Positions 6,269 to 12,691 of a stretch of DNA of 12,691 nt are shown here, in pieces; positions within the stretch are counted from its first letter, which is position 1; every line of letters starts with the position of its first letter. The stretch comes from an uncultured Verrucomicrobiota bacterium (lineage in GTDB: Bacteria > Verrucomicrobiota > Kiritimatiellia > RFP12 > UBA1067), in contig CAMPAF010000045.1 of NCBI GenBank assembly GCA_946631535.1, forward strand, positions 1-12,691, read 5' to 3'. The notes beneath the pieces were generated by a model. That model did no database searches. It saw only the letters and a list, made by a program, of their open reading frames with translations, and had not been told where the DNA came from. Position numbers and translations under genes: made by a program.

Positions 6269-8845
6269 TTACTTCCTGTCCGTAGCCGGCTGGGAAGTGA
6301 ACTGGGGACGCCGCCCCTTGAACCACCACATCATCACGGGCGTCGCGATGAACACCGAGGAGTACGTGCCCGCGATGACGCCGATGAGCATCGTGAGCGC
6401 GAAGTCGAAGATCGAGCCGTCGCCGAACGCGAACAGCGCCACCACCGCGAAGAACGTCGTCACCGACGTGATCACCGTGCGGCTCAGGCACTCGTTGAGC
6501 GCCCGGTTGCAGAGTTCCTTGAACCCGGTCTTCTGGTCCTTGCGCAGGTCCTCGCGGATACGGTCGAACACGACGATCGTGTCGTTGACCGAGTAGCCGA
6601 TGATCGTGAGGATCGCCGTTATCACGAGGAGCGACACTTGCCGCCCGCAGAGCGAGAAGAGGCCCAGCGAGATGAGCGCGTCGTGCGCGAGCGCCACGAG
6701 CGCACCGAGGCCGAAGCCAAACTCGAAGCGGAACGCCACGTAGATGAGGATCGCGCAGAGCGATAGGATCACGGCCCAGGTGCCGGACTTCTTGAGGTCC
6801 GCGCCCACCATCGAGCCGACCTCGTCCACGGACACCTGCTTGATGCCCGCGTCTGGGAACGCCGCCTGGAGGAGCTTCGTCACGTGCGCCGCCACGTCGC
6901 TGTTCTCAAGCGCCTTGCCCTTCTCGGTCTCGGCCGTCTCGCCCGTCTTCACGAGGAGCGTCGAATCGCCAACGCCCTCCTGGTACTGGATGACGGTTGC
7001 GTTGTCGAACTTGTCGAGCGCCTTGCGGACATCGCCCACCGCAGGCTTCTTCGCCTGGTCCACGGAGTAGACGAGCGACGTGCCGCCCGTAAGGTCCACG
7101 GCAAGCACGGACGCGCGGTTCGTGGCTGCGCGGACGAAGAAGATCGCGAGCGAGACGACGATGATCGCCGCAGAGGCGATGGTCGTGACCTTGCCCATGC
7201 CGACGAAGTTCACGTTCGGAACCTTCTTGAAGATGTTGAGCATCTTGAAGGGCTTCATGCTCTCCGGCTTCGTCGTGTTGTCGAACACGAGGCGCGTCAC
7301 TACGACGGCGGTGAACATCGAGATCAGCACGCCGGCGGTGAGCGTGATCGCGAAGCCGCGCACGGGACCGGTGCCCACGATGAAGAGGATGACGCCCGTC
7401 ACGATCGTCGTGATGTTGGAGTCGAGAATCGCCGTGAACGCGCGCCCGTAGCCGTTCTTCAGGGCCGTGCCCGTGGAGGCCTGGGCGTTGAACTCCTCGC
7501 GGATACGCTCAAAGATGATCACGTTCGCGTCGACCGCCATGCCGAGCGTCAGCACGAGGCCCGCTATGCCGGGCATTGTGAGCACAGGCAGCTGCAGCGA
7601 TCCGGCGGCGCCCATCGAGGCGTCCTTCGCGAACACGCCGAGCAGGTTCGCCACCATGACGAGCGCGGCCGGAAGGAGCGCCACGTCAAGGAAGAGCGCG
7701 ATGTCAGCCACAAGGCCGGCGTACCAGTAGTAGATGAGCATGAATATGCCGACAAGCGTGAAGCCGAGCACCGCGGCCACAAGGCCGGCGTGCTTCGCGT
7801 CCTCGCCCACAGTCGGCGAGACCGAAGATTCGGCCAGCAGCTTGAGCGGCGCGGGAAGCGCACCGGCGTTCAGGTCGTTGGCCAGCTGCTGCGCCTCCGT
7901 GGGCGTGAAGGATCCGGTGATCTGCCCTTCGGAGCCGATCTCGCTCTGGATGACAGGCGCAGAGATCAGGGTGTCGTCCAGGATGATGGCCAGCTGGCGT
8001 CCCTGCCCCGTCCTGTTCTTCGGACCGCCTGCCATGTAGTTGCGCGTCACCTCGGAGAAGAGGCGGGCGCCCTTGGAGTTGAACTTGAACTGGATCGTCA
8101 GGCCGCGCATCGGATCGCGCTCCACCCACGCGGAGGTGAGGTACTCGCCCGTCACCCGCTCCTTGGCAGGCGGCATGCGGCTCACGAACGCAGGACGGAA
8201 CGAGCCGTCGTCCTCCTTCTGGAGCATGAACTGGTAGCGGCGCCTTTCGGGCACGCGGAACGACGCCAGGCGCGTCGCGTATCCGGGCGACTTGACCACT
8301 TCGTTGTAGTTGGTGCTCTTGACGAAGCCCCCCTTGCCGCCCGGCTCGAAGCCCTCGGGGCAGGCCTTGGAGGAGAACAGCTTGGAGACGAGCTCGTCGT
8401 TCTGGGGGTGAGTCAGGCGGAACTCGAGGAACGCCGCCGACTGCAGCGACTTCTTCGCCGCCTTGCGGGTCTCCTCGTCGATACCCGGCAACTGCACGAG
8501 CAGGCGGTGGTCCTTCATTCCCTGGATCACGGGCTCGTTCATGCCCATGCCGTCCACGCGGCGGCGGACAACCTGGATGATGCGCGCGTCCGCACCCTTC
8601 AGCGTCTCCTGGATCTTCCGCTCGATGGCACCCGTCTCGTTCGTGATGGACGGATTGTCCGCGATGATCGTCTCGCGCAACTTGTCCGTGTCCACGCCGA
8701 GCGTGAAGGACGTGCCGCCCTTCAAGTCAAGCCCGAACCGTAGCTTCTCCTTTACGGGGAAGGTGACGTAGATCGAGAATACGGCGATGATCAGAAGCGA
8801 GAGCCACTTCCAGATATCGTTGCGCATCGATGAATCTGAACTCAT
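6269..8845 (-). CDS. secDF: Fused protein translocase subunit SecDF
   Basis: This 858-residue inner-membrane protein joins SecD and SecF, which use the proton gradient to pull proteins through SecYEG. The SecD half has a first membrane segment (about 13-30), FGLDLKGGTSF (37-47), a large periplasmic region, five more membrane segments between about 354 and 520, and GMAVDANVIIFERIREE (435-451) with the conserved Asp439. The SecF half starts near 540, with AVDLTGGTS (582-590), GSMVGADL (677-684), membrane segments from about 688 and IGYSVNDTIVVFDRIRED (749-766). Both halves look intact, and the fusion has no frameshift. AGAGG at 8853-8857 lies seven bases before the ATG, and a good promoter lies upstream. 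No yajC is present. Fused SecDF occurs in several phyla, including PVC bacteria. Confidence is very high. Confidence 0.98.
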   Translation of the reverse strand: MSSDSSMRNDIWKWLSLLIIAVFSIYVTFPVKEKLRFGLDLKGGTSFTLGVDTDKLRETIIADNPSITNETGAIERKIQETLKGADARIIQVVRRRVDGMGMNEPVIQGMKDHRLLVQLPGIDEETRKAAKKSLQSAAFLEFRLTHPQNDELVSKLFSSKACPEGFEPGGKGGFVKSTNYNEVVKSPGYATRLASFRVPERRRYQFMLQKEDDGSFRPAFVSRMPPAKERVTGEYLTSAWVERDPMRGLTIQFKFNSKGARLFSEVTRNYMAGGPKNRTGQGRQLAIILDDTLISAPVIQSEIGSEGQITGSFTPTEAQQLANDLNAGALPAPLKLLAESSVSPTVGEDAKHAGLVAAVLGFTLVGIFMLIYYWYAGLVADIALFLDVALLPAALVMVANLLGVFAKDASMGAAGSLQLPVLTMPGIAGLVLTLGMAVDANVIIFERIREEFNAQASTGTALKNGYGRAFTAILDSNITTIVTGVILFIVGTGPVRGFAITLTAGVLISMFTAVVVTRLVFDNTTKPESMKPFKMLNIFKKVPNVNFVGMGKVTTIASAAIIVVSLAIFFVRAATNRASVLAVDLTGGTSLVYSVDQAKKPAVGDVRKALDKFDNATVIQYQEGVGDSTLLVKTGETAETEKGKALENSDVAAHVTKLLQAAFPDAGIKQVSVDEVGSMVGADLKKSGTWAVILSLCAILIYVAFRFEFGFGLGALVALAHDALISLGLFSLCGRQVSLLVITAILTIIGYSVNDTIVVFDRIREDLRKDQKTGFKELCNRALNECLSRTVITSVTTFFAVVALFAFGDGSIFDFALTMLIGVIAGTYSSVFIATPVMMWWFKGRRPQFTSQPATDRK

Positions 8846-8883
8846 TTCTATACCTCTTGTGTGCTTTGCGAAATTGAACGAAT

Positions 8884-8912
8884 AGTATATAAAATCGGCG
8901 GCCGGATTTCAA
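8884..8912 (-). promoter_or_regulatory. Sigma-70-type promoter of the secDF-rpoZ-smpB unit
   Basis: On the minus strand TTGAAA (8907-8912) and TATACT (8884-8889) are separated by exactly 17 bases. Each hexamer matches its consensus at five of six positions. Transcription would start near 8877, leaving a leader of about 30 bases with the Shine-Dalgarno site at 8853-8857. The upstream half of the 8846-8966 intergenic region (8913-8966) shows no convincing terminator. Confidence 0.75.
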
Positions 8913-8966
8913 CCGCCAATTTTAAGAGCCGAAAAATGGCCCGTCCAGCGCCTCTGCACATTCCCC

Positions 8967-9599
8967 TCACTTCTTGCCCTTGCCGCCCTTCTTGGCGGGC
9001 GGCGGAACGTCCTCGGCGGGGATTATGAGCTTCTGCCCTACGCGGAGCATGTTCGGCTTCAGCCCAGGGTTTGCGGCCAGGATCTTCTGCACGGACGTGC
9101 CGAAACCTTCCGCGATAAGCGACAGGGTCTGTCCCTTCTCCACGACATACTCGTAGTGAGGCCCTATCTCGACAGGTGGCGGCGGCTGGTGCTGCGCAGG
9201 GCGGCCGCCAGCCGACGGACGGGTTGCGACCGCATGGGCTACCGGAGCGGGCGGCGGCGGCGTAAGCGTGGAGATGCGCTTTGCCAGGTCGGCCACGATT
9301 TCGCGTCGCATCGCGTCCTGCTCGCGGCGCAACGACGCCCTTAGCTCCGCGATCTCGGCACGCAGCGCCTCGATCTCGGCGCGTAGCGCGGCTTCGGAGC
9401 TGCTGCCGGCCTCGACCTTCAGCAGGCGCTGGACAATCTCGTCCTGGTTTACCGCCAACTGGTCGAACTGCTGCACAAGGCGCGGAACCTCGGCAAGCGC
9501 CTGGCGCTCCTGGTAGGCCGCGCGGGCCGAGACGGCATCCTGAGCCTGCATGCCCAACGCCAATGCCGCAAACAACGAACCTAATGTAATCTTTTTCAT
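8967..9599 (-). CDS. Secreted coiled-coil LysM-domain protein
   Basis: From the ATG at 9599 this is a 210-residue protein. A longer in-frame reading from 9827 exists, but MKKITLGSLFAALALGMQAQ is a clean signal peptide start and AAAGGA (9606-9611) stands six bases ahead of it, so 9599 is preferred. After the signal comes a Glu/Arg/Ala-rich coiled coil (about 66-105), a Pro-rich linker (114-145), one LysM domain (149-194; YVVEKGQTLSLIAEGF...LRVGQKLIIP) and a Lys/Gly-rich tail (about 200-210). LysM domains bind peptidoglycan glycan chains, so a periplasmic cell-wall role is expected. No catalytic domain is present. It follows the small membrane protein by 23 bases and ends the scp-LysM run. Confidence 0.85.
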   Translation of the reverse strand: MKKITLGSLFAALALGMQAQDAVSARAAYQERQALAEVPRLVQQFDQLAVNQDEIVQRLLKVEAGSSSEAALRAEIEALRAEIAELRASLRREQDAMRREIVADLAKRISTLTPPPPAPVAHAVATRPSAGGRPAQHQPPPPVEIGPHYEYVVEKGQTLSLIAEGFGTSVQKILAANPGLKPNMLRVGQKLIIPAEDVPPPAKKGGKGKK

Positions 9600-9622
9600 T
9601 TCATATCCTTTCCGGAAAATTG

Positions 9623-9889
9623 TCAAACGATGCTGAAAATCACCCAGGCAGCGGCCAAGGCAGCCGCAACCCACAAAAAACGATTCTGCCTGCGGAGCTG
9701 CAGCTCGCGCCCGCTCGGACGTCCGAATGCGCTCATCCCGCCGCCAGAAAGATAGTGGAACAGGCGCCATCGTCCATGCCGCATCACGTCCTCGGCGTCC
9801 GCGCCATTCCCCACATCCAAAGCCCATGGAATGTCCGCGCTCGTATAGGCGTGACGGCGTTTTACAAGTGATGTTCGCAATGCAGCCAT
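9623..9889 (-). CDS. Small protein with one C-terminal membrane segment, unknown function
   Basis: This 88-residue protein is not recognised. The first 70 residues are soluble and rich in Arg and Gly (RR at 11-12, GGG at 49-51). They are followed by one hydrophobic segment at 71-88 (FLWVAAALAAAWVIFSIV) that ends the protein. Arg61, Arg66, Arg67 and Arg70 just before it predict a cytoplasmic N-terminus with a tail-anchored layout. That it is a real gene is supported by AGGAG at 9895-9899, five bases before the ATG, by an 11-base gap to the lipoprotein stop and by a 23-base gap to the next gene. Lying between two LysM proteins, it may share an envelope role, but nothing in its sequence shows which. 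Confidence 0.75.
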   Translation of the reverse strand: MAALRTSLVKRRHAYTSADIPWALDVGNGADAEDVMRHGRWRLFHYLSGGGMSAFGRPSGRELQLRRQNRFLWVAAALAAAWVIFSIV

Positions 9890-9900
9890 GCTTTCTCCTG

Positions 9901-10986
9901 TCAGGGAAGGCGAATCTCCTGGCCAGCGCTCAGACGTCCGTCAAACGGTATGACGGCCTTGTTCGCCTCGCGGATGGCCCGCCACTTGGCCGGCGTGCCG
10001 TAGAAGCGTCTCGATATCTTCGAGAGCGTGTCCCCTTGCTGCACGACGTACGTCTCGGGACGGCCTGCCGACTTCTTCTGTCCATCCTTGTTCCAGAAGG
10101 AATCGAATGCCCCACCGCCTTGGCCTTCCTTGCCCTTGACAGCCGGCGTGGATGATGCGGAGGCTACAGCCCCCGTCGCCTTCGGGGCAGGCTTCGCCTT
10201 GCCTTCCTCCGCCTCGTCCCGCGCCAGCGCCTCTTTCTCGCGCTTTAGCTCGGCGGCAATGCGCGCGCGATCTTCTGGGGGCGCGTCATCGTCGAGAAGT
10301 TCAGCGTCCGTCGGACGCAACCGCCGACGCTGCCTCTCGCCTTCCATATCCTTTAGTTCCGCCAACGCGCTCTTCGTCAAGTGCTTGCGGGATCCGCCCG
10401 TCTCGGCATCGGCGCCGAGTCCGCCGATCTGGCGACGGTATCGCCCGTTCTCCTCGCTCAAACGGTCAACCTGCGCCTGCGCCTGCGCCAGCTGCCCCTC
10501 CAGCTTCTTCACCTGCTCGCGCAGCTTCTTCGCCTCCTCCGCAATCTTGGCGTTCTCGTCAGAGAGCTTCTCCGTCGCCTTCCCGCCGGCCTTGCGCAGA
10601 TATTCGGCGCTGAGAAGCGTGTCGCAGACGCGCATCCGGTCGGAGGCTATGGTAGCCTTGTCGGACGTCGGACGGAACAGGAGATAGGACTTGTAGTGCG
10701 AAATCGCGCCGATGTAGTCCTTCTTGATGTCCTGCAGCAAGGTGGCAAGCTGGAAATGAGCCAGATAGTTGCGGGGCTCCTGCACCAGCACCTGCTCGAA
10801 GCCGCGGATTGCAGGATCCGTGCGCCCCGCCTGCAGGTCTTCCATGGCGGTCGTGTACAACCGGGAAGCGCGCTCCTTCGCCTCGATTTCCGAGATCGAC
10901 ATTCCGTTGTCGCACCCGGCCAAGACCATGGCCAACAGCAAAGCCACCAGCGGCCTTAAAGTCCGCACACCATGCTCATTCGTCAT
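9901..10986 (-). CDS. LysM-domain lipoprotein with TPR-like and coiled-coil regions
   Basis: From the ATG at 10986 the protein is 361 residues. Residues 10-25 form a lipoprotein signal ending in the lipobox LAGC with Cys25. Residues about 42-105 look like TPR-type helix pairs (DPAIRGFEQVLVQEPRNYLAHFQLATLL region). Residues 140-185 are a coiled coil, 200-310 are charged and low in complexity, and 311-361 hold a LysM domain (YVVQQGDTLSKISRRFYG ... GQEIRLP). It probably sits in the outer or inner membrane leaflet and contacts peptidoglycan. The resemblance to cell-division coordinators of the CpoB/YbgF kind is only in layout. The reading frame runs farther upstream to 11091, but that part is the scpB tail in another frame. 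I chose 10986 because AGAGGAGG (10993-11000) is six bases away; the ATGs at 10989 and 10992 are too close. The start overlaps scpB by 11 bases. Confidence 0.85.
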   Translation of the reverse strand: MTNEHGVRTLRPLVALLLAMVLAGCDNGMSISEIEAKERASRLYTTAMEDLQAGRTDPAIRGFEQVLVQEPRNYLAHFQLATLLQDIKKDYIGAISHYKSYLLFRPTSDKATIASDRMRVCDTLLSAEYLRKAGGKATEKLSDENAKIAEEAKKLREQVKKLEGQLAQAQAQVDRLSEENGRYRRQIGGLGADAETGGSRKHLTKSALAELKDMEGERQRRRLRPTDAELLDDDAPPEDRARIAAELKREKEALARDEAEEGKAKPAPKATGAVASASSTPAVKGKEGQGGGAFDSFWNKDGQKKSAGRPETYVVQQGDTLSKISRRFYGTPAKWRAIREANKAVIPFDGRLSAGQEIRLP

Positions 10987-12016
10987 CATCATCCTCCTCT
11001 TCATCATCGTCTTCGTCGATATCGTCATCATCATCCTCGTCGTCGAGGTCGTCATCGTCCTCGTCGTCAATTTCGTCATCATCCAGTTCATCGTCGTCGT
11101 CCTCTAGCCCTTCTGGCGTGTCGTCGATGAACTCGTCATCCTCCGCATTGTCCTGTGGCTCACTGGCCGCATCATCCGACTCCGGCGCGCTCGACGCGGG
11201 CGCAGTCTCGGCTTTTGCCTCCTCCGCAGCCTGCGACTGGTCAGGCAGGTCAGGCTGGTCGGCCGGCTTTTCCTTCTTTTGGAACAGCTTGGCGCGCTCG
11301 CGCGGATTCGACCGCTGGAGCGTGGGATCGATCGCATTCAGCTCGCCCAGCGACGCGAGTCCGAAATGCTCCAGGAAGAGCGGCGTCGTGCCGTAGAGGA
11401 ACGGATGCCCCGGCAGCTCGCTGCGGCCCACGAGCCGCACGAGCTGAAGGTCCACGAGCGTCTTCACGATCGTATCCACCGCCACGCCGCGGATCTGCTC
11501 GATCTCGGCCTTGGTGATCGGCTGGCGGTAGGCGATGATGGCAAGCGTCTCCAGCGCCGCCCGCGAAAGGCGGTTCGGACGGTCCAGATGAAGCAGCGCG
11601 CGCACGTAGCGCCCGCACGTGGGGACGGTCTGCAGGCGGTACGCCCCGCCCGCGCATACGAGGCGGAAGCCGCATCCCGATCGCTCTAGCTCCTTCTCGA
11701 GCCCGTGGATCGCCTGCTCGATCTCGCGCGACGTGCACGTGTGGTACACGTCCATGACCTCGGACGACTCTCCTTCCTCCGGCTCGACTCCGCGCACGCA
11801 CTCGCGCAGGTCAGTCGCCGTCAGCGGCGACTCGGACGCGAACAGCAGCGCGCCAATTATCTCCTGCAGGGACGACGGCGGCGCAATGCGCGGCTCCTTC
11901 GGCTTCGCCGGAGGCAACGGCACCTTGGCGGCCGCCGGCTCCTCGACCGGCGTCTCCTCGAGATCCACCATCTCGTTCTGCGCGTTCTCCGCACTCTGTA
12001 CGTTCTCTTCTTCCAC
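10976..12016 (-). CDS. scpB: Segregation and condensation protein B (ScpB) with long acidic tail
   Basis: This 346-residue protein is well above the usual 180-250. With ScpA it forms the kleisin part of the SMC condensin that orders and segregates chromosomes. Residues 1-48 are an acidic, Pro-rich extension. Residues 49-225 hold the two winged helices, with the signature LSRAALETLAIIAYRQP (150-166), ITKAEIEQIRGV (167-178) and PFLYGTTPLFLEHFGL (205-220). Residues 226-300 are a linker. Residues 302-346 are almost all Asp and Glu, with a few Ile, Leu and Gly. The start is a GTG at 12016 with AAGGG six bases upstream. The first in-frame ATG is codon 16, which would also spare the core. A 147-bp repeat-bearing spacer parts it from scpA, although these genes usually overlap or abut. 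Confidence 0.95.
   Translation of the reverse strand: MEEENVQSAENAQNEMVDLEETPVEEPAAAKVPLPPAKPKEPRIAPPSSLQEIIGALLFASESPLTATDLRECVRGVEPEEGESSEVMDVYHTCTSREIEQAIHGLEKELERSGCGFRLVCAGGAYRLQTVPTCGRYVRALLHLDRPNRLSRAALETLAIIAYRQPITKAEIEQIRGVAVDTIVKTLVDLQLVRLVGRSELPGHPFLYGTTPLFLEHFGLASLGELNAIDPTLQRSNPRERAKLFQKKEKPADQPDLPDQSQAAEEAKAETAPASSAPESDDAASEPQDNAEDDEFIDDTPEGLEDDDDELDDDEIDDEDDDDLDDEDDDDDIDEDDDEEEDDDDE
10979..11104 (-). repeat. Low-complexity GAY/GAR trinucleotide tract coding the ScpB acidic tail
   Basis: The last 42 scpB codons are almost all GAC, GAT, GAA or GAG, broken by ATT/ATC and CTC/TTG-type codons at intervals of about five to eight. The tract gives runs of four to six acidic residues. 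Such near-repeats can gain or lose codons in steps of three. Its end carries the ribosome binding site of the next gene. Confidence 0.85.
10993..11000 (-). promoter_or_regulatory. Shine-Dalgarno site inside the scpB tail, deciding the lipoprotein start
   Basis: AGAGGAGG, formed by the Glu-coding GAA GAG GAG codons of ScpB, is followed by ATG ATG ATG. It is 0, 3 and 6 bases from the three ATGs, so only the third (10986) has a workable gap. This argues for coupled translation of scpB and the lipoprotein. Confidence 0.75.
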
Positions 12017-12042
12017 TGCAAGCCCTTAGTTTGATTGTTGGA

Positions 12043-12110
12043 AGGACAAAAGACATAGGGCAGTCGACAGAGGTGAAAACCTCAATCCTTTGTCCCTAGT
12101 CCTTTGTCCT
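12043..12110 (-). repeat. Imperfect inverted repeat with nested hairpin between scpA and scpB
   Basis: The arm at 12043-12060 pairs with 12093-12110: eight matches, one mismatch, three matches, a one-base bulge and five matches. Inside the loop a second perfect 5-bp hairpin occurs at 12070-12083 (GAGGT and ACCTC around a 4-base loop). In the scpA-scpB mRNA it could fold upstream of the scpB start. There is no T run, so it does not look like a standard terminator. Confidence 0.6.
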
Positions 12111-12121
12111 CTGTCCTTCTT
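12087..12121. repeat. Five tandem degenerate heptamers, consensus CCTTTGT
   Basis: Read on the plus strand, the units are CCTTTGT, CCCTAGT, CCTTTGT, CCTCTGT and CCTTCTT, with exact 7-base spacing. On the mRNA strand each unit reads roughly ACAAAGG, giving a purine-rich, Shine-Dalgarno-like ladder. The left arm of the inverted repeat (12043-12060) holds similar units in the opposite sense. Confidence 0.75.
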
Positions 12122-12132
12122 CATGGCACTCG

Positions 12133-12172
12133 CAACTCTTTAAACTGTTAACTCTTTAACCTTTCAACCACC
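12133..12172. repeat. Four to five tandem degenerate octamers, consensus TAACTCTT
   Basis: Plus-strand units are CAACTCTT, TAAACTGT, TAACTCTT, TAACCTTT and, weakly, CAACCACC, in exact 8-base steps. The tract runs into the scpA stop codon (12164-12166). It lies 11 bases from the heptamer tract, so two different period lengths stand side by side. Confidence 0.65.
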
Positions 12173-12691
12173 ATAATCGTCCGGCGCCTCCAGCGGCTTG
12201 TCGTCCGGCATCTCTTTCGACGGCAGCACCGTTATCTCGTGGAACGCCGCGTTCTGGTACACGATGATGCGGTGCTGCCGCAGCAACTCCAGCAGGGCCA
12301 GGAACGTCACGATCACCTCGCCGCGCGGCGACCGCTCGTTGAACAGGCGAGAGAAGGCTATCTGCCCTTCCGCGCGTGTCCGCTCGATGATCATGTCCAT
12401 CTTGTCGGGCACGCTCCAGCGCATGCCCTTCAGCTCCTCTTGCGGCACCTCGTTCAGGCGAGCAAGCACCTCCTGGAAGGCCGTCAGCAGGTCGAAGAGG
12501 TCAATGTGCGCGAGCGCGTCCGCCGCATCGGCCGCGGTTTTCTCGAACTTCGGCCTGCCGCCGCCGTAGTCGAAGGACTCCTGCGCCAGCACCTCAAACT
12601 CGGCGAGCCTGCCGGCGGCGTCCTTGAACTTCTTGTACTCGATCAGCTGGCGCACGAGGTCGAGGCGCGGGTCCACCCACTCCTCGTCCGT
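12164..12691 (-). CDS. scpA: Segregation and condensation protein A (ScpA), N-terminus cut by window edge
   Basis: The frame is open from the right edge to a TGA at 12164, giving the last 175 residues. ScpA is the kleisin that bridges SMC heads and binds ScpB. Visible marks are EEWVDPRLDLVRQLIEYKKFKDAA at the left end of the fragment (residues 3-26), a family stretch, then an acidic/hydrophobic middle and the C-terminal winged helix about 110-160 (RGEVIVTFLALLELLRQHRI region), where family members read VVTFLALLEL followed by a binding motif for SMC. An internal GTG at 12676 could be mistaken for the start, but the family match continues upstream of it, so this is a partial gene and not a short one. 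It is followed by scpB after a repeat-bearing spacer. Confidence 0.93.
   Translation of the reverse strand, partial: TDEEWVDPRLDLVRQLIEYKKFKDAAGRLAEFEVLAQESFDYGGGRPKFEKTAADAADALAHIDLFDLLTAFQEVLARLNEVPQEELKGMRWSVPDKMDMIIERTRAEGQIAFSRLFNERSPRGEVIVTFLALLELLRQHRIIVYQNAAFHEITVLPSKEMPDDKPLEAPDDYGG

Noticed and set aside
6884..8743. 619-codon open frame on the plus strand opposite secDF
   Set aside because: It is Arg/His/Glu-rich with no recognisable motif and lies wholly antisense to an intact secDF; such frames are common opposite GC-rich genes.
8913..8966. Possible terminator between the secreted LysM gene and secDF
   Set aside because: Only a 3-bp GCC/GGC stem around an A run was found, too weak to call.
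9598..9626. TTGACA (9621-9626) upstream of the secreted LysM gene as a -35 box
   Set aside because: At 17 bp the matching hexamer would overlap the ATG, and at 15 bp it is weak; a good Shine-Dalgarno site at 9606-9611 implies a leader or a cotranscript.
9600..9827. 76-residue N-terminal extension of the secreted LysM protein
   Set aside because: It would bury the signal peptide inside the protein and overlap the small membrane protein gene; 9599 has its own ribosome binding site.
10987..11091. N-terminal extension of the lipoprotein (Met/Thr-rich, from 11091)
   Set aside because: It is the scpB acid-tail tract in another frame, and the lipoprotein signal and ribosome binding site place the start at 10986.
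12026..12124. 32-codon minus-strand frame in the scpA-scpB spacer (starts MKKDRGQRTRDKG)
   Set aside because: It is the translation of the heptamer repeats and hairpin, has no ribosome binding site, and is better explained as a repeat element.

Overview
The window is a compact, GC-rich bacterial chromosome segment in which every supported gene lies on the minus strand, so it reads right to left. The gene set suggests a Gram-negative anaerobe that degrades polysaccharides. A fused SecDF, a TPR/LysM lipoprotein, a Tat-exported glycosidase-like protein, a CE7-type esterase and an AhbC/NirJ-type radical SAM enzyme would fit the PVC superphylum (Kiritimatiellota, Lentisphaerota or Verrucomicrobiota). 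This placement is inferred from protein character alone; no rRNA or marker search was possible.

Right part (12691 to about 8967), chromosome and envelope genes. The C-terminal part of ScpA is followed by a 147-bp spacer of heptamer and octamer repeats and a hairpin. Next comes ScpB with a very acidic tail, then a TPR/coiled-coil/LysM lipoprotein whose start lies inside the scpB tail, an 88-residue single-membrane-segment protein, and a secreted coiled-coil/LysM protein. These four genes are tightly packed with good ribosome binding sites and look like one transcription unit.

Middle part (8912 to 5464), core secretion and translation genes. A near-consensus promoter (TTGAAA, 17 bp, TATACT) precedes secDF, which is followed by an RNA polymerase omega-like gene and smpB. 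The unit ends in a 10-bp perfect stem terminator whose 5' arm is coded within the last smpB codons.

Left part (5460 to 1), a probable sugar unit. It holds a Tat-exported GH20-like protein, an AhbC/NirJ-type radical SAM/SPASM protein, a two-domain GlmU-like nucleotidyltransferase fused to a galactokinase-family kinase, and a CE7-type acetyl xylan esterase that runs off the left edge. The first and last of these genes lack a Shine-Dalgarno sequence. Each instead has a -10-like box 6-7 bases before its ATG, within an identical 10-base string, which suggests leaderless transcripts. The fusion could convert a free sugar to a sugar-1-phosphate and then to a UDP-sugar in one polypeptide, and the exported hydrolase-like proteins could supply the sugar. 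The real substrate is not known.

There is no gene-free stretch above 300 bases. No tRNA, rRNA, CRISPR, IS element or attachment site was seen.
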